NCBI GenBank assembly: GCA_001769805.1
Contig: MEPO01000034.1
Location: 124,001-188,000, forward strand
Direction: 5' to 3'
From: Bdellovibrionales bacterium GWA1_52_35
GTDB taxonomy: Bacteria > Bdellovibrionota > UBA1018
Length of the DNA stretch: 64,000 nucleotides
In this document: piece by piece, positions 18,305-27,742 of the stretch
Layout of the letters: every line of letters starts with the position of its first letter
How positions within the stretch are numbered: the stretch's first letter is position 1
Notes under the pieces: generated by a model
Seen by the model: the letters and a program-made list of their open reading frames with translations, nothing else
Databases searched by the model: none
Told to the model about the DNA's origin: nothing
Program-made: the position numbers and the translations under genes

Positions 18305-20395
18305 ATGGCCGACGTCGCACTGAACAAAATTCGCAACATTGGAATCATGGCACATATTGATGCCGGCAAGACTACGACGACCGAGCGTATTCTTTATTAC
18401 ACAGGCAAAACGCATAAAATCGGTGAAGTTCATGAGGGTACAACTGTCATGGACTGGATGCCCCAGGAGCAGGAGCGTGGGATCACGATCACGTCTGCTG
18501 CGACGACCTGCTTTTGGCATGACCACCGGATCAATATCATCGATACGCCTGGACACGTGGATTTCACGATTGAAGTGGAGCGTTCACTTCGTGTTCTGGA
18601 TGGGGCTGTCGCTGTTTTCTGTGCAGTAGGTGGAGTGGAGCCACAGTCCGAAACGGTTTGGCGGCAGGCGGATAAATATCATGTTCCGCGATTGGCTTTC
18701 GTAAACAAGATGGATCGGGTTGGCGCGGACTTCTATGATGTCCTTTCTCAGATGAGGTCCAGGCTTGCGGCGAACCCTGTGGCCCTGCAGATCCCCTGGG
18801 GAACGGAAGACACCTTTCACGGCATCATAGATCTCATCGAAATGAAAGCCCTCGTCTGGCATTCGGAAGACCTCGGCGCGAGTTTCGAAATCAGCGAGAT
18901 TCCCGCTGAATGTGAAAAGTCTGCCCAGGAGTACCATGACAGGTTGATTGAGGTCGCAGCCGAGTTTGACGATACCTTGATGGACAAATACATTTCAGGG
19001 GAGAATTGTTCTCCTGATGAAATCCGTGCTGCGGTCCGTAAGGGGTGTCTTTCTCTCAAATTGGTGCCTGTGCTCTGTGGTTCCAGTTTCAAAAATAAGG
19101 GCGTTCAGCCCATGCTCGATGCCATCATCAGCTTTCTGCCTTCACCTGTTGAAGTGCCCCCGATTGAAGGTAAGGACCCTAAACATGAAGATAAAACCCT
19201 GCAGCGCAAAGCTGATATCGAAGAACCTTTTTCTGCACTCGCCTTTAAAGTTCAGAACGATTCCTATGTCGGTCAGTTGACCTATTTCCGGGTTTATTCC
19301 GGCAAAATCGAAGCAGGATCTCAAGTTTACAATCCGGCTAAAGGCAAGCGTGAGCGGCTCGGGCGCCTGCTTCAGATGCACGCGAATAAACGCGAAGACG
19401 TGAACGAAGTTCAGGCTGGAGATATCGCGGCGACTGTCGGTCTTCGCTTCACAACTACGGGGGATACCTTGTGCAACGAAGGGCATCCGATTCTTCTGGA
19501 AAAAATTATTTTTCCCGAGCCCGTTATTTCAATCGCAATCGAGCCGAAGACCAAAGCGGATCAGGAAAAACTCGCAAACGCCCTGGCTCGGCTGGCCATG
19601 GAAGACCCCTCCTTCCGTGTGACGATCAATGACGAAACCGGTCAAACTCTGATCAGTGGAATGGGCGAACTTCACCTTGAAATAATCGTGGATCGAATGA
19701 AGCGGGAGTTCAAGGTTGAGGGAAATATTGGGCAGCCGCAGGTTTCCTATAAAGAAACGATTTCTGGATCAGCCGAAGCCGAGGGTAAGTTCGTCCGGCA
19801 GAATGCTGGCAAAGGACAATACGGTCATTGTGTAATCCGCCTCAATCAGTTGCCTCGGGGTAGCGGGTATAAATTCATTAATGAGCTTCAGGCTGGAGTA
19901 ATTCCCAAAGAATTTATTCCCGCTATCGACAAGGGAATTTCTGAATCCATGTTGGGTGGTATTGTGGCGGGATATCCGGTCGTTGATCTCCAGGCTACCC
20001 TGGTCGGCGGCTCTTTCCATGACACTGATTCTACCGAGATTGCTTACAAAATTGCCGCTTCGATGGCTTTCAAGGAAGCGGCCCAGAAAGCAAATCCGAT
20101 ATTCCTGGAGCCAGTGATGAGTGCGGAAGTGGTATGCCCCGATGAGTACATGGGCAACGTGATCGGGGACCTGAACGGGCGCCGGGGCAAAATCATCAGT
20201 ATGAGTGTCCGGCATGGAATGCAGGTCATCAAGGCCGAGGTGCCGCTGGCTACAATGTTCGGCTATTCTACCGCTCTGCGCTCTTCATCTCAGGGCCGTG
20301 CCTCCTATTCGATGGAACTTTCGCGTTACGAGCCCGTTCCTTCTCATATTGCTGAAGAGATCAAAGTGAAGCTGGGCATCATTTACCGCGCTTGA
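18305..20395 (+). CDS. fusA: Translation elongation factor G
   Basis: GTPase of 696 residues that translocates tRNA and mRNA on the ribosome. G motifs: [15 protein letters not shown] (G1), the switch-I region with [13 protein letters not shown] (G3) and NKMDR (G4). Domains II-V are complete, including [18 protein letters not shown] and the C-terminal RRGKIISM segment. [13 protein letters not shown] at ATG 18305 matches family starts; the frame extends 18 bases upstream without a better start. No ribosome-binding site is visible. tuf does not follow. Confidence 0.97.
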   Translation: MADVALNKIRNIGIMAHIDAGKTTTTERILYYTGKTHKIGEVHEGTTVMDWMPQEQERGITITSAATTCFWHDHRINIIDTPGHVDFTIEVERSLRVLDGAVAVFCAVGGVEPQSETVWRQADKYHVPRLAFVNKMDRVGADFYDVLSQMRSRLAANPVALQIPWGTEDTFHGIIDLIEMKALVWHSEDLGASFEISEIPAECEKSAQEYHDRLIEVAAEFDDTLMDKYISGENCSPDEIRAAVRKGCLSLKLVPVLCGSSFKNKGVQPMLDAIISFLPSPVEVPPIEGKDPKHEDKTLQRKADIEEPFSALAFKVQNDSYVGQLTYFRVYSGKIEAGSQVYNPAKGKRERLGRLLQMHANKREDVNEVQAGDIAATVGLRFTTTGDTLCNEGHPILLEKIIFPEPVISIAIEPKTKADQEKLANALARLAMEDPSFRVTINDETGQTLISGMGELHLEIIVDRMKREFKVEGNIGQPQVSYKETISGSAEAEGKFVRQNAGKGQYGHCVIRLNQLPRGSGYKFINELQAGVIPKEFIPAIDKGISESMLGGIVAGYPVVDLQATLVGGSFHDTDSTEIAYKIAASMAFKEAAQKANPIFLEPVMSAEVVCPDEYMGNVIGDLNGRRGKIISMSVRHGMQVIKAEVPLATMFGYSTALRSSSQGRASYSMELSRYEPVPSHIAEEIKVKLGIIYRA

Positions 20396-20476
20396 CTGAC
20401 CGCCTCCGGTAACCCAATTGACGTTTCTTGGTCGCTCGGATATTGAGTAGCCATCTTTCGAAAGGGGATTAATTCG

Positions 20477-21085
20477 ATGAAAAATTTACTAGTGATATTG
20501 GCGATTGCGATCGCAGTCAGCGGTTGTAAACAGCGTGTAAAAATTATTAACGGTGAATTGCCTGAAGGCATGGTTTCGCATGCCTCGAAGTTCATGGGCG
20601 AATATGCAGGTGATCTGGATGGACGCCCAATGCACCTCACTCTGGCAATGGAGGGTAATAAAGTGGTTCTTTCCAGTTCTGCTGACTGGCTGGATCAGGG
20701 CTGTTCTTCCGTAACGGGCGATCTCAAAGAAGTGTACGTTAAGAACAAAAAAAACGAGATGATTCTGTCCAAGGCTGTTTTTTACTTCGATGCCGGTCAG
20801 TGCTCTGCCCAGGTTTGGGGGCGCGAGCTGGAACTGAAGCTGAAAGACAAGACTCCTCTTGCTCTTAGTGTATCGATTTTTGCCCGTACCGAAAGTTATT
20901 GGAGTTGCTACGGTCCGCGTCCATATCCGTATGTCGAAGTGGCAGATCAAAGCATTGATCCGAGCTACGTTCCTGGTCCAGGGCATCCGGGCTATAATCC
21001 TCCCCATTACCCGAATCCTTACGATAATTGCCGAAATTACTTAGATACCTATGTTCTCAGCGGCAGATTCAGCAAAATCCAGTAA
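20477..21085 (+). CDS. Putative lipoprotein of unknown function
   Basis: 202 residues starting at ATG 20477 after AAAGGGG, with signal peptide LLVILAIAIAVSGC and an acylated cysteine expected at residue 17. The mature part begins with a strand-rich domain (FMGEYAGDLDGRPMHLTLAM, VVLSSSADWLDQGC) that may be a small barrel, and ends in a proline/tyrosine-rich region (GPGHPGYNPPHYPNPYDNC). Several cysteines could form disulfides. I recognise no family. It lies where tuf often sits, between fusA and rpsJ, with its own terminator, so it is probably not functionally tied to translation. Confidence 0.7.
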   Translation: MKNLLVILAIAIAVSGCKQRVKIINGELPEGMVSHASKFMGEYAGDLDGRPMHLTLAMEGNKVVLSSSADWLDQGCSSVTGDLKEVYVKNKKNEMILSKAVFYFDAGQCSAQVWGRELELKLKDKTPLALSVSIFARTESYWSCYGPRPYPYVEVADQSIDPSYVPGPGHPGYNPPHYPNPYDNCRNYLDTYVLSGRFSKIQ

Positions 21086-21108
21086 ACTGTTGTTTAATGT
21101 TTTTTTTG

Positions 21109-21146
21109 AACCGGGACGGCCAAAAGGCTTGTTCCCGGTTTTTTTT
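21109..21146 (+). terminator. Rho-independent terminator after the lipoprotein gene
   Basis: AACCGGGA (21109-21116) / TCCCGGTT (21133-21140) is a perfect eight-pair stem around a 16-base loop, followed by TTTTTT. It separates the fusA-lipoprotein region from the S10 operon. Confidence 0.88.
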
Positions 21147-21228
21147 GCCCTGAATTCCTGTCAAAAAGCTGACAAATCGGTGCATTACCCGCAGTCCCGA
21201 GCGGCTGTCAGATTTCAAAGCAAAGGCC

Positions 21229-21259
21229 TTGTCTTTGAAACGATTCCCTTATATATACT
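21229..21259 (+). promoter_or_regulatory. Putative S10 operon promoter
   Basis: TATACT at 21254-21259 is a good -10. The best -35 is TTGTCT (21229-21234) with a 19-base spacer, so the -35 is weak. Transcription near 21266 would leave a leader of about 118 bases before rpsJ. Confidence 0.45.
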
Positions 21260-21299
21260 CGATTTCTTGTTTCTTAATGTTGATGTTTGGGAAAGATTG

Positions 21300-21361
21300 C
21301 TTTTGCGGAGTCACATCCCGCAAAAGGGAACTTCCCGAAGTAAAATAATGCCTGAAAAGGC
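21300..21361 (+). promoter_or_regulatory. Structured S10 operon leader
   Basis: A perfect nine-pair hairpin, CTTTTGCGG (21300-21308) / CCGCAAAAG (21318-21326), is followed by GGGAA-C-TTCCC and by GCCT-GAAA-AGGC, a stem with a GAAA tetraloop. In many bacteria the S10 leader is bound by a ribosomal protein (L4 in E. coli); a similar autoregulatory role here is inferred from position and structure only. Confidence 0.5.
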
Positions 21362-21383
21362 CTATTTTTGAGGAGATGTGAAT

Positions 21384-21695
21384 ATGGCTTTAGAACATAA
21401 AATCCGGATCAAGTTGAAGGCTTTTGATCATCGTGTTCTTGATCAATCCGTCTGGGAGATCGTGAATACTGCGAAGAGAACTGGCGCTACCGTGCGTGGC
21501 CCGATTCCGCTTCCGACTGTGATTAATAAGTATTGCGTTCTCCGGTCGCCTCATGTAGACAAGAAGTCCCGCGAACAGTTCGAAGTTCGGACTCACAAGC
21601 GGCTTTTGGATATCCTCGAGCCAACGCAGCAAACTGTCGATTCTCTCATGAAACTCGACCTCTCTGCCGGCGTGGACGTGGAAATCAAGTCCTAA
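21384..21695 (+). CDS. rpsJ: 30S ribosomal protein S10
   Basis: 103 residues, normal length, in the 30S head and shared with transcription antitermination as Nus[17 protein letters not shown] is a textbook start, with AGGAG before ATG 21384. RGPIPLPT and [18 protein letters not shown] are conserved. First gene of the S10 operon. It is followed by an unusually long 233-base gap before rplC. Confidence 0.98.
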   Translation: MALEHKIRIKLKAFDHRVLDQSVWEIVNTAKRTGATVRGPIPLPTVINKYCVLRSPHVDKKSREQFEVRTHKRLLDILEPTQQTVDSLMKLDLSAGVDVEIKS

Positions 21696-21700
21696 CGGGC

Positions 21701-21916
21701 GCACTCGTAAGGGTGTTTTGGGAGTAAGTCGATACTGTCTGCTGCATGCTACTTTAAACGGTGCTTCCCAGCAGAAAAGTCGATGGAACTCAGCAAACTA
21801 CCGCATGAAAGCATCCGGCGGCCTCTGTTTTAGATGTTAAAAACAGGGCGGCTTCCCGGTGATGCTGTGAAGGTGGATTGTCAGACAGCTAAAATGATGG
21901 GCGAACTAGCTTCGCC
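21701..21916 (+). ncRNA. Structured intergenic RNA between rpsJ and rplC
   Basis: The stretch between rpsJ and rplC, normally a few bases, is 233 bases here and highly structured. Visible stems: GCACTC-GTAA-GGGTGT with a GNRA loop (21701-21716); CTGCTG/CAGCAG (21739-21744, 21769-21774); a long compound hairpin in which GCATCCGG (21811-21818) pairs with CCGGTGATGC (21856-21865), enclosing CTGTTTT/AAAACAG; and GGCGAA/TTCGCC (21900-21905, 21911-21916) just before the TTGGAG site of rplC. I see no ORF. A ribosomal-protein autoregulatory leader or a processed RNA is likely; the class is not one I recognise. Confidence 0.6.
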
Positions 21917-21928
21917 TTGGAGATAACT

Positions 21929-22651
21929 ATGGATAGTAAGCCTGAAGCTCAGGTAGACGCCGGTACACAAAGTGCGTCAAAACCGAGCAGCGAAAGGGTC
22001 GCCTACAAAGGCGGCATTTTGGGCGTGAAAGCCGGAATGACCCAGGTCTTCACTGAAGCCGGGGATTCTGTTGCTGTAACCGTCATTGATTTAAGTCCTG
22101 CCGTCATCACTCAGGTGAAGACCCATGAGAAGAATGGTTATCAAGCCATTCAGATCGGCATGCTTCCAAAGAAGGCAAAAGCCGCGACCAAGCCCGAACA
22201 GGGTCACGCGAAAGCAGTGAGTGCCTCTGGATTTTATCATTACCAGGAATTTCGTCTCGAATCAGACGACAAGCTCGATGGCTTGGTCGTCGGTTCCGTT
22301 CTTTCCCCTGAGTTTGTGAAACCGGGCGATCTCGTTGATCTCACGGCCATGAGCAAGGGTAAGGGCATTCAGGGCGGCATGAAACGTTTTCATATGGCAG
22401 GTGGTCATAAAACCCACGGCGCATCGGTTTCGCACCGGTCGCTGGGTTCCATCGGTAACCGCGCTGATCCCGGCAAGTGTTTCAAAAACAAGAAGATGCC
22501 GGGAAAAATGGGGCATGAGAAAGTTACCGTTCAGAACGTGCGCGTGGTTCGCGTTGATCTGGAGAATCAGGTTCTCCTGGTAAATGGCAGTGTTCCAGGG
22601 CCAAAAAGCGGGATCGTTACGATTCGTCCCGCAGTGAAGCACGCGGAGTAA
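21929..22651 (+). CDS. rplC: 50S ribosomal protein L3
   Basis: Early-assembly protein near the peptidyl-transferase centre. The core begins at GGILGVKAGMTQVF, and the methylated-glutamine-type segment and GNRADPGKCFKNKKMPGKMG are conserved. ATG 21929, ten bases after TTGGAG begins, adds about 27 polar residues (MDSKPEAQVDAGTQSASKPS) before the usual N-terminus, for 240 residues in total. The extension is low-complexity. Expression is probably influenced by the structured RNA upstream. Confidence 0.97.
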   Translation: MDSKPEAQVDAGTQSASKPSSERVAYKGGILGVKAGMTQVFTEAGDSVAVTVIDLSPAVITQVKTHEKNGYQAIQIGMLPKKAKAATKPEQGHAKAVSASGFYHYQEFRLESDDKLDGLVVGSVLSPEFVKPGDLVDLTAMSKGKGIQGGMKRFHMAGGHKTHGASVSHRSLGSIGNRADPGKCFKNKKMPGKMGHEKVTVQNVRVVRVDLENQVLLVNGSVPGPKSGIVTIRPAVKHAE

Positions 22652-22654
22652 AAT

Positions 22655-23284
22655 ATGGCTAAATTAGATGTTATCAATTTAGAAAATAAAAAAATCGGAA
22701 GCATTGATCTCCGCGACGACGTTTTTGCCGTGGATGTGAATGTAGCTCTGGTTCATCAGGTTCTCAAAGCTCAGCTGGCGGGGCGCCGTCAGGGTACTGC
22801 CAAGACCAAGACCAAATCCGAAGTTCGTGGCGGCGGCCGCAAGCCGTTCAAGCAAAAAGGTACTGGTAATGCCCGCCAGGGTTCTACCCGTTCACCTTTG
22901 AATCCGGGTGGTGGTCAGTCTTTTGGTCCGCAACCTCGTTGCTATGACCAGGCTACCCCAAAAGAAATGATGCGCGGCGCTTTACGCTCCGCTCTTTCGG
23001 ATCGCGTGAAAGCGAAACGCGTGCTCGTGATGGATGAATTTAAACTGGAAAACGTGAAGACCAAAGTTTTCAACGAGATTCTGAAAAAGAAACTGCAGTT
23101 GGACAAGGTTCTGATCGTGGACGACGCAAACACCAATCTCGAACTTTCCGGTCGTAACATTCCGAAGGTCAAGGTCCTTAGGACTGAAGGCATCAATGTT
23201 TACGATATCGTGAAACATGAGTGGGTTGTGTTTTCGAAACGCGCGGTTCAGGCGATTGAAACTCGTCTGGCGCCGAATAGCTGA
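22655..23284 (+). CDS. rplD: 50S ribosomal protein L4
   Basis: 209 residues, usual length. It lines the exit tunnel and in enterobacteria represses its own operon. The tunnel loop RQGTAKTKTKSEVRGGGRKP and the following FKQKGTGNARQGS are clear. Three bases separate it from rplC. No extension. Confidence 0.97.
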   Translation: MAKLDVINLENKKIGSIDLRDDVFAVDVNVALVHQVLKAQLAGRRQGTAKTKTKSEVRGGGRKPFKQKGTGNARQGSTRSPLNPGGGQSFGPQPRCYDQATPKEMMRGALRSALSDRVKAKRVLVMDEFKLENVKTKVFNEILKKKLQLDKVLIVDDANTNLELSGRNIPKVKVLRTEGINVYDIVKHEWVVFSKRAVQAIETRLAPNS

Positions 23285-23292
23285 GGTGACTT

Positions 23293-23583
23293 GTGCGTAG
23301 TGTTTACGATGTAGTTAAAAGACCCATTATCAGTGAAAAAAGCACGGCGCTCGCGGAAGTAGCGGGACGTTATGCTTTTGAAGTGGCTCTCCAGGCTAAT
23401 AAGCAGGAGATCCGTGACGCCGTTCAGCACCTTTTCAAGGTGAAAGTAACGGAAGTCCGCACAATGGTAGTGCATGGAAAGATGAAACGTGTTGGCCGGT
23501 TCGAAACGAAGCGGTCTAACTGGAAGAAAGCTGTCGTGACTTTGGCCGAAGGCCAGAAGATCGATTTCTTCCAAACGAAGTGA
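23293..23583 (+). CDS. rplW: 50S ribosomal protein L23
   Basis: 96 residues, at the tunnel exit where trigger factor and SRP dock. It starts with GTG 23293 (RSVYDVVKRPIISEKST), with a GAGG site upstream. EVALQANKQEIRDAVQHLF and the VKVTEVRTM strand are typical, as is the basic loop MKRVGRFETKRSNWKKA. Confidence 0.96.
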   Translation: MRSVYDVVKRPIISEKSTALAEVAGRYAFEVALQANKQEIRDAVQHLFKVKVTEVRTMVVHGKMKRVGRFETKRSNWKKAVVTLAEGQKIDFFQTK

Positions 23584-23591
23584 GTTGAATT

Positions 23592-24425
23592 ATGGCGATT
23601 AAGACATTCAAACCTACTACCCCGTCCCGGCGCTATATTTCGTCAGCAGACTTCTCGGTTTTAACCCCGACCAAGTTGCAGCCGAAAAAGCCGAAGAGTC
23701 TTACGGCTGAACTGCGAAAAAGTGGTGGTCGCAATCAGTTCGGAAAGATGACCGTCAGGCATATTGGCGGCGGTCACAGAAGAAAATACCGCGTGATTGA
23801 TTTTCTACGCGAAAAACGCGAAATCCCAGCCAAGGTGGCATCGCTCGAGTACGATCCAAACCGTACCGCCTACATCGCTCTTTTGAATTATGCTGATGGC
23901 GAAAAGCGTTACATTCTGGCTCCCTTGGGTTTAAACGTTGGTGACGCAGTTCTTGCCAGCGACAAAGCAGATATAAAGCCCGGAAACAACCTCCCTCTTT
24001 CGGCAATTCCGGTTGGTACTCTGATTCACAATATTGAGCTAGAGCCCGCAAAGGGCGGAAAACTTGGCCGGACTGCCGGAAGTTACGCTCAGTTGATGGC
24101 CAAAGAAGGCGAATACTGCCAAGTGAAAATGCCCAGCGGCGAGATGCGATTGATTCACTCCCGTTGCCGCGCTTCCATTGGTCAGCTTGCCAATACCGAT
24201 CATGAAAATATCACGATCGGCAAAGCAGGAAGAAGCCGCTGGCTCGGTATCCGTCCCACCAATCGCGGTGTTTCGATGAATCCGATCGACCATCCTCATG
24301 GTGGCGGTGAAGGTAAGGCCTCGGGCGGTGGGCATCCACGTACGCCCTGGGGTGTGCCAACCAAAGGCTATAAGACTCGTAATAATAAGCGCACCGATAA
24401 CTTCATCGTGAAGCGGCGCAAGTAA
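23592..24425 (+). CDS. rplB: 50S ribosomal protein L2
   Basis: 277 residues, normal length, needed for subunit joining and peptidyl transfer. [15 protein letters not shown] is the family start. The conserved histidine segment [14 protein letters not shown] and the C-terminal [19 protein letters not shown] are present. Eight bases after rplW. Confidence 0.98.
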   Translation: MAIKTFKPTTPSRRYISSADFSVLTPTKLQPKKPKSLTAELRKSGGRNQFGKMTVRHIGGGHRRKYRVIDFLREKREIPAKVASLEYDPNRTAYIALLNYADGEKRYILAPLGLNVGDAVLASDKADIKPGNNLPLSAIPVGTLIHNIELEPAKGGKLGRTAGSYAQLMAKEGEYCQVKMPSGEMRLIHSRCRASIGQLANTDHENITIGKAGRSRWLGIRPTNRGVSMNPIDHPHGGGEGKASGGGHPRTPWGVPTKGYKTRNNKRTDNFIVKRRK

Positions 24426-24438
24426 AGGAGAGTGAAAA

Positions 24439-24789
24439 GTGGCTCGTTCAATTAAAAAAGGCCCTTTTTGTGACGAATATCTGATCAAGAAAGTTCAGGT
24501 AGCCAGACAGACACAGGATCGCAAAGTGATCAAAACTTGGTCGCGCCGTTCAACGGTGCTTCCGGATTTTGTTGGAATCACTTTCGCCGTTCATAATGGC
24601 AAAAAATTCATTCCGGTCTATGTGACCGAAAACATGGTCGGACACAAGCTCGGCGAATTCTCTCAGACCCGCATGTTCCACGGTCATACTCCGTCGGACA
24701 AAAAAGCGGCAGCTGAGGCTGCACCAGCAGCCGCAGGTAAGCCTGCCGCAGCAGCACCCGCGGCCAAACCTGCAGCGCCGGCGAAATAA
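24439..24789 (+). CDS. rpsS: 30S ribosomal protein S19 with Ala/Pro tail
   Basis: Head protein contacting S13. GTG 24439 follows [23 protein letters not shown] is the canonical start and [19 protein letters not shown] the canonical end. About 25 further residues rich in alanine, proline and lysine (from [15 protein letters not shown]) extend the C-terminus beyond the usual roughly 92, giving 116. Confidence 0.97.
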   Translation: MARSIKKGPFCDEYLIKKVQVARQTQDRKVIKTWSRRSTVLPDFVGITFAVHNGKKFIPVYVTENMVGHKLGEFSQTRMFHGHTPSDKKAAAEAAPAAAGKPAAAAPAAKPAAPAK

Positions 24790-24800
24790 GGAGTTAAGCC

Positions 24801-25136
24801 ATGCAAGTCAGTGCAAAACTAAGTTCAATTCGGATTACCCCTCGGAAGATCGGTTTACTTGCGGATGAAGTCCGCGGCAAAGGGATCAACGAAGCATTAA
24901 CCTATCTGCGTTTTTCGCCAAGAAAGCGTACGGCTGAGGCTCTGTATAAGCTGATCAAGAGCGCCGCCGCCAATGCAGACCAGAAGGGAACGGTTGATGT
25001 CGATACGTTGTACGTCAAAACGATTCTGGTGGGCCAAGGGGTGACGATGAAGCGTTTCCGTCCACGCGCGAAGGGATCCGCGTTTAAAATTAACAAGAAA
25101 ACCAGTCACATTAGCGTGACGCTCGCTGAAAAATAA
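24801..25136 (+). CDS. rplV: 50S ribosomal protein L22
   Basis: 111 residues, normal length; its hairpin lines the exit tunnel. [20 protein letters not shown] and the C-terminal [20 protein letters not shown] are typical. The tunnel-loop sequence [10 protein letters not shown] carries no deletion of the kind linked to macrolide resistance. Confidence 0.97.
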   Translation: MQVSAKLSSIRITPRKIGLLADEVRGKGINEALTYLRFSPRKRTAEALYKLIKSAAANADQKGTVDVDTLYVKTILVGQGVTMKRFRPRAKGSAFKINKKTSHISVTLAEK

Positions 25137-25153
25137 GGCTGGAGAGGAAGATA

Positions 25154-25825
25154 ATGGGTCAAAAAGTTAATCCGATTGGATTTCGAATTGGGGTTACTCG
25201 GACATGGGACAGCCGTTGGTTCAGCAAGCGTGATTACGCCAAGCTCCTGCATGAGGACCTTGCCCTTCGCGAGCACCTGAAAAAGAAGCTCTTCGGCGCA
25301 GGCATTGCGCGCATTGAGATCGAGCGCGCTGCGAATAAGGTGAAAATCAATGTTCATACCGCGCGCCCTGGTATCGTGATTGGCAAGAAGGGTGCTGGAG
25401 TCGAGCAGATCAAGGCTGATGTTCAGAAGCTTTCTAAAAATGAAGTGTTTCTCAACATCATCGAAGTGAAAAAGCCCGAAGCCAACGCCACCCTCATTTC
25501 AGAAAACGTTGCTAGCCAGCTTGAAAAGCGTGTTGCTTTCCGTCGTGCGATGAAGAAGTGCATGACTGCAGCATTCAAGCAGGGCATTAAGGGAATTAAA
25601 ATCCGCGTTTCGGGCCGTCTCGGGGGCGCCGAAATCGCACGTACCGAATGGTACAGCGAAGACAGCGTGCCTCTGCACACTCTGCGGGCGAACATTGATT
25701 ACGGTACAGCTGAAGCCCATACGACTTACGGTTTGATTGGTGTCAAATGCTGGGTTTATCACGGTGAGACTGTCACATTAAAGAAGCAGGCGGCTGCTGA
25801 AGCCAAAGCACTGCAAAAGGAGTAA
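25154..25825 (+). CDS. rpsC: 30S ribosomal protein S3
   Basis: 223 residues, at the mRNA entry channel. [20 protein letters not shown] is canonical, and the KH-domain motif [15 protein letters not shown] is intact. The C-terminal domain with [13 protein letters not shown] is complete. Usual length. Confidence 0.98.
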   Translation: MGQKVNPIGFRIGVTRTWDSRWFSKRDYAKLLHEDLALREHLKKKLFGAGIARIEIERAANKVKINVHTARPGIVIGKKGAGVEQIKADVQKLSKNEVFLNIIEVKKPEANATLISENVASQLEKRVAFRRAMKKCMTAAFKQGIKGIKIRVSGRLGGAEIARTEWYSEDSVPLHTLRANIDYGTAEAHTTYGLIGVKCWVYHGETVTLKKQAAAEAKALQKE

Positions 25826-25831
25826 TGGACC

Positions 25832-26293
25832 ATGCTGGCACCAAAAAGAGTTAAATGGCGTAAGCACCAGAAGGGTAAGATGAGGGGCAAAGCCGATCGC
25901 GGTGGGACCCTCTACTTCGGTGAGTTTGGTTTGCAATCAACTGAGTGCGGAAAAATTACCTCCAAGCAGATTGAGGCCTCCCGTGTGGCCATGACCCGTT
26001 CCGTTAAGCGCGGCGGGTCAATCTGGGTACGTATTTTTCCAGACAAGGCTCTCACCAAGAAGCCTGCTGAAACACGAATGGGTTCGGGTAAAGGTAACGT
26101 CGAAGAATGGTGCGCGGTAATCAAACCGGGTCGGATCATTTTCGAAATGGGTGGCATCACGAAAGTGGAGGCTTTTGAAGCGCTTCGCCTGGCCAACCAT
26201 AAGTTGCCACTCCGTTGCAAGCCGATCAGCAAAGAAACTGAAGCTCTCGCCAAGAAGGCGGCGGAAGTAAAAAAGGCTGCGGCCAAGGCTTGA
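25832..26293 (+). CDS. rplP: 50S ribosomal protein L16
   Basis: 153 residues, at the A-site side of the 50[20 protein letters not shown] is canonical, and GRTRM-like [19 protein letters not shown] is conserved. About 15 extra basic residues ([15 protein letters not shown]) extend the C-terminus beyond the common length of about 137. Confidence 0.97.
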   Translation: MLAPKRVKWRKHQKGKMRGKADRGGTLYFGEFGLQSTECGKITSKQIEASRVAMTRSVKRGGSIWVRIFPDKALTKKPAETRMGSGKGNVEEWCAVIKPGRIIFEMGGITKVEAFEALRLANHKLPLRCKPISKETEALAKKAAEVKKAAAKA

Positions 26294-26312
26294 GATCAGA
26301 GAGGTAATGAAA

Positions 26313-26531
26313 GTGTCTACAAAGCGATTTACAGAATTGAAGAACTTGTCGAAGGACGAACTGACCACGAAAATTCGTGAGACGGAAGCGGCTCTTTTTG
26401 ACAATAAAATGAAACGCGTGACCGGACAGTTGGCGGATGCCTCCACGATGTGGAAACTCCGCAAGGATTTAGCGCGGATGAAGATGCTCGCTGGCCAGTC
26501 GGCTCAGAAGCAGACGGCCGGAGGTAAATGA
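26313..26531 (+). CDS. rpmC: 50S ribosomal protein L29
   Basis: Small two-helix protein near the tunnel exit. I choose GTG 26313 (STKRFTELKNLSKDEL) because AGAGG lies eight bases upstream; ATG 26307 in the same frame would be only two bases from that site. The 72 residues end in a short QKQTAGGK tail. rpsQ overlaps or abuts its stop. Confidence 0.93.
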   Translation: MSTKRFTELKNLSKDELTTKIRETEAALFDNKMKRVTGQLADASTMWKLRKDLARMKMLAGQSAQKQTAGGK

Positions 26532-26533
26532 AA

Positions 26534-26926
26534 ATGGTAGTTGAAAAGAAAAAAGCTGCGCCTGCGAAGGCAAAGGCTGAAAAAGTGGAAAAGAAACCGG
26601 CCGCAGAAAAAATCGAAACTGTAGCGGTGTCTGTATCTGGTGATTCCCGTAATGCCCTCCAGAAACGTAGGATCGTGGAAGGCCTTGTCGTGAGCGATAA
26701 GATGCAGAAGACCATTGTTGTGAAAGTGGACCGCCGCGTGCGCGACACCATGTACAAAAAATACGTGGTTCGTTCCCGTCGTTTCAAAGCTCATGACGAG
26801 AAAAATGAAGCGAAAATTGGCGATCTCGTGACGATCGTTGAGTCCCGCCCCTTGAGTAAAGAAAAGCGCTGGGTTCTCAATTCGATTCTTCGTCGCGCGG
26901 GTCAGGTTGCTGAGATCAACGTCTAG
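26534..26926 (+). CDS. rpsQ: 30S ribosomal protein S17 with N-terminal extension
   Basis: Early 30S assembly protein. The S17 core begins near residue 43 (RRIVEGLVVSDKMQKTIVVK) and is complete. About 40 preceding residues are rich in Lys, Ala and Glu (VVEKKKAAPAKAKAEK), giving 130 instead of 80-90. GGAGG at 26520-26524 is nine bases from ATG 26534, favouring it over ATG 26528, which would overlap the rpmC stop as ATGA. Confidence 0.95.
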   Translation: MVVEKKKAAPAKAKAEKVEKKPAAEKIETVAVSVSGDSRNALQKRRIVEGLVVSDKMQKTIVVKVDRRVRDTMYKKYVVRSRRFKAHDEKNEAKIGDLVTIVESRPLSKEKRWVLNSILRRAGQVAEINV

Positions 26927-26952
26927 GCAAAGAAAGTTGAAGGAGATTTGTT

Positions 26953-27321
26953 ATGATTCAGATGCGTACTCGTCTTGACGTTGCCGATAATTCGGGAGCC
27001 AAGTCTGTCATGTGCATCAAGGTCCTCGGCGGAACCCGGCGTAAATACGCCAGTGTCGGCGATGTGATCGTGATCACCGTGAAAGACGCGATTCCGAATG
27101 CAAAAGTAAAAAAGGGTGAAATCCTGAAGGCTGTCATCGTTCGTACAAAGAAAGAGATCAATCGTAATGACGGAACATACATCCGTTTCGATGCGAACTC
27201 CGCTGTGCTGATCAATGCTCAGAATGAACCGATTGGAACCCGTATCTTTGGGCCAGTAGCTCGTGAGCTTCGTGCCCGCGCTTTCACGAAAATTATTTCG
27301 TTAGCGCCTGAAGTGCTGTGA
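26953..27321 (+). CDS. rplN: 50S ribosomal protein L14
   Basis: 122 residues, normal length, at the subunit interface. [20 protein letters not shown] is the canonical start, and [18 protein letters not shown] and FGPVARELR are conserved. AGGAG precedes ATG 26953. It opens the spc gene group; no promoter is seen, so it is continuous with the S10 group. Confidence 0.98.
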   Translation: MIQMRTRLDVADNSGAKSVMCIKVLGGTRRKYASVGDVIVITVKDAIPNAKVKKGEILKAVIVRTKKEINRNDGTYIRFDANSAVLINAQNEPIGTRIFGPVARELRARAFTKIISLAPEVL

Positions 27322-27331
27322 GGTTGAATTT

Positions 27332-27712
27332 ATGATTACGGCAGGATTAGCAAAATTAAGTATTAAGAAAAATGATCAGGTCCAGGTCACTGCAGGCCGG
27401 GATAAGGGCAAAGTGGGTAAGGTTCTGAATGTGAATCTTAAAACCGAGCGAGTCACAGTTGAAAAAATCAATATGGTGAAGCGCCACACGAAACCCACTC
27501 AGAAGAACGCCCAGGGCGGGATTCTTGAGAAGGAAACTCCAATTCATTATTCGAACGTTCTGCTTTATTGCACCAAGTGCGCCCGTGGCGTCCGCCACAG
27601 CCATAAAACGGTGGAGAAATCAGCTTCGAAGAAGAAGGGCGATGCCAAGAAGCTCGTAAAGATCAGGGTTTGCAAGAAATGCGGAGAGACGCTCGATGTC
27701 GCCAAGGCGTAA
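27332..27712 (+). CDS. rplX: 50S ribosomal protein L24
   Basis: 126 residues, an assembly initiator of the 50S. The KOW motif QVTAGRDKGKVGKVLNV is clear. Two CxxC pairs (CTKCARG and CKKCGETLD) indicate a zinc-binding form, longer than the E. coli protein of 104 residues. Confidence 0.97.
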   Translation: MITAGLAKLSIKKNDQVQVTAGRDKGKVGKVLNVNLKTERVTVEKINMVKRHTKPTQKNAQGGILEKETPIHYSNVLLYCTKCARGVRHSHKTVEKSASKKKGDAKKLVKIRVCKKCGETLDVAKA

Positions 27713-27742
27713 GCCTGGCGAATCAAGCCTAAGGAGGAATTT

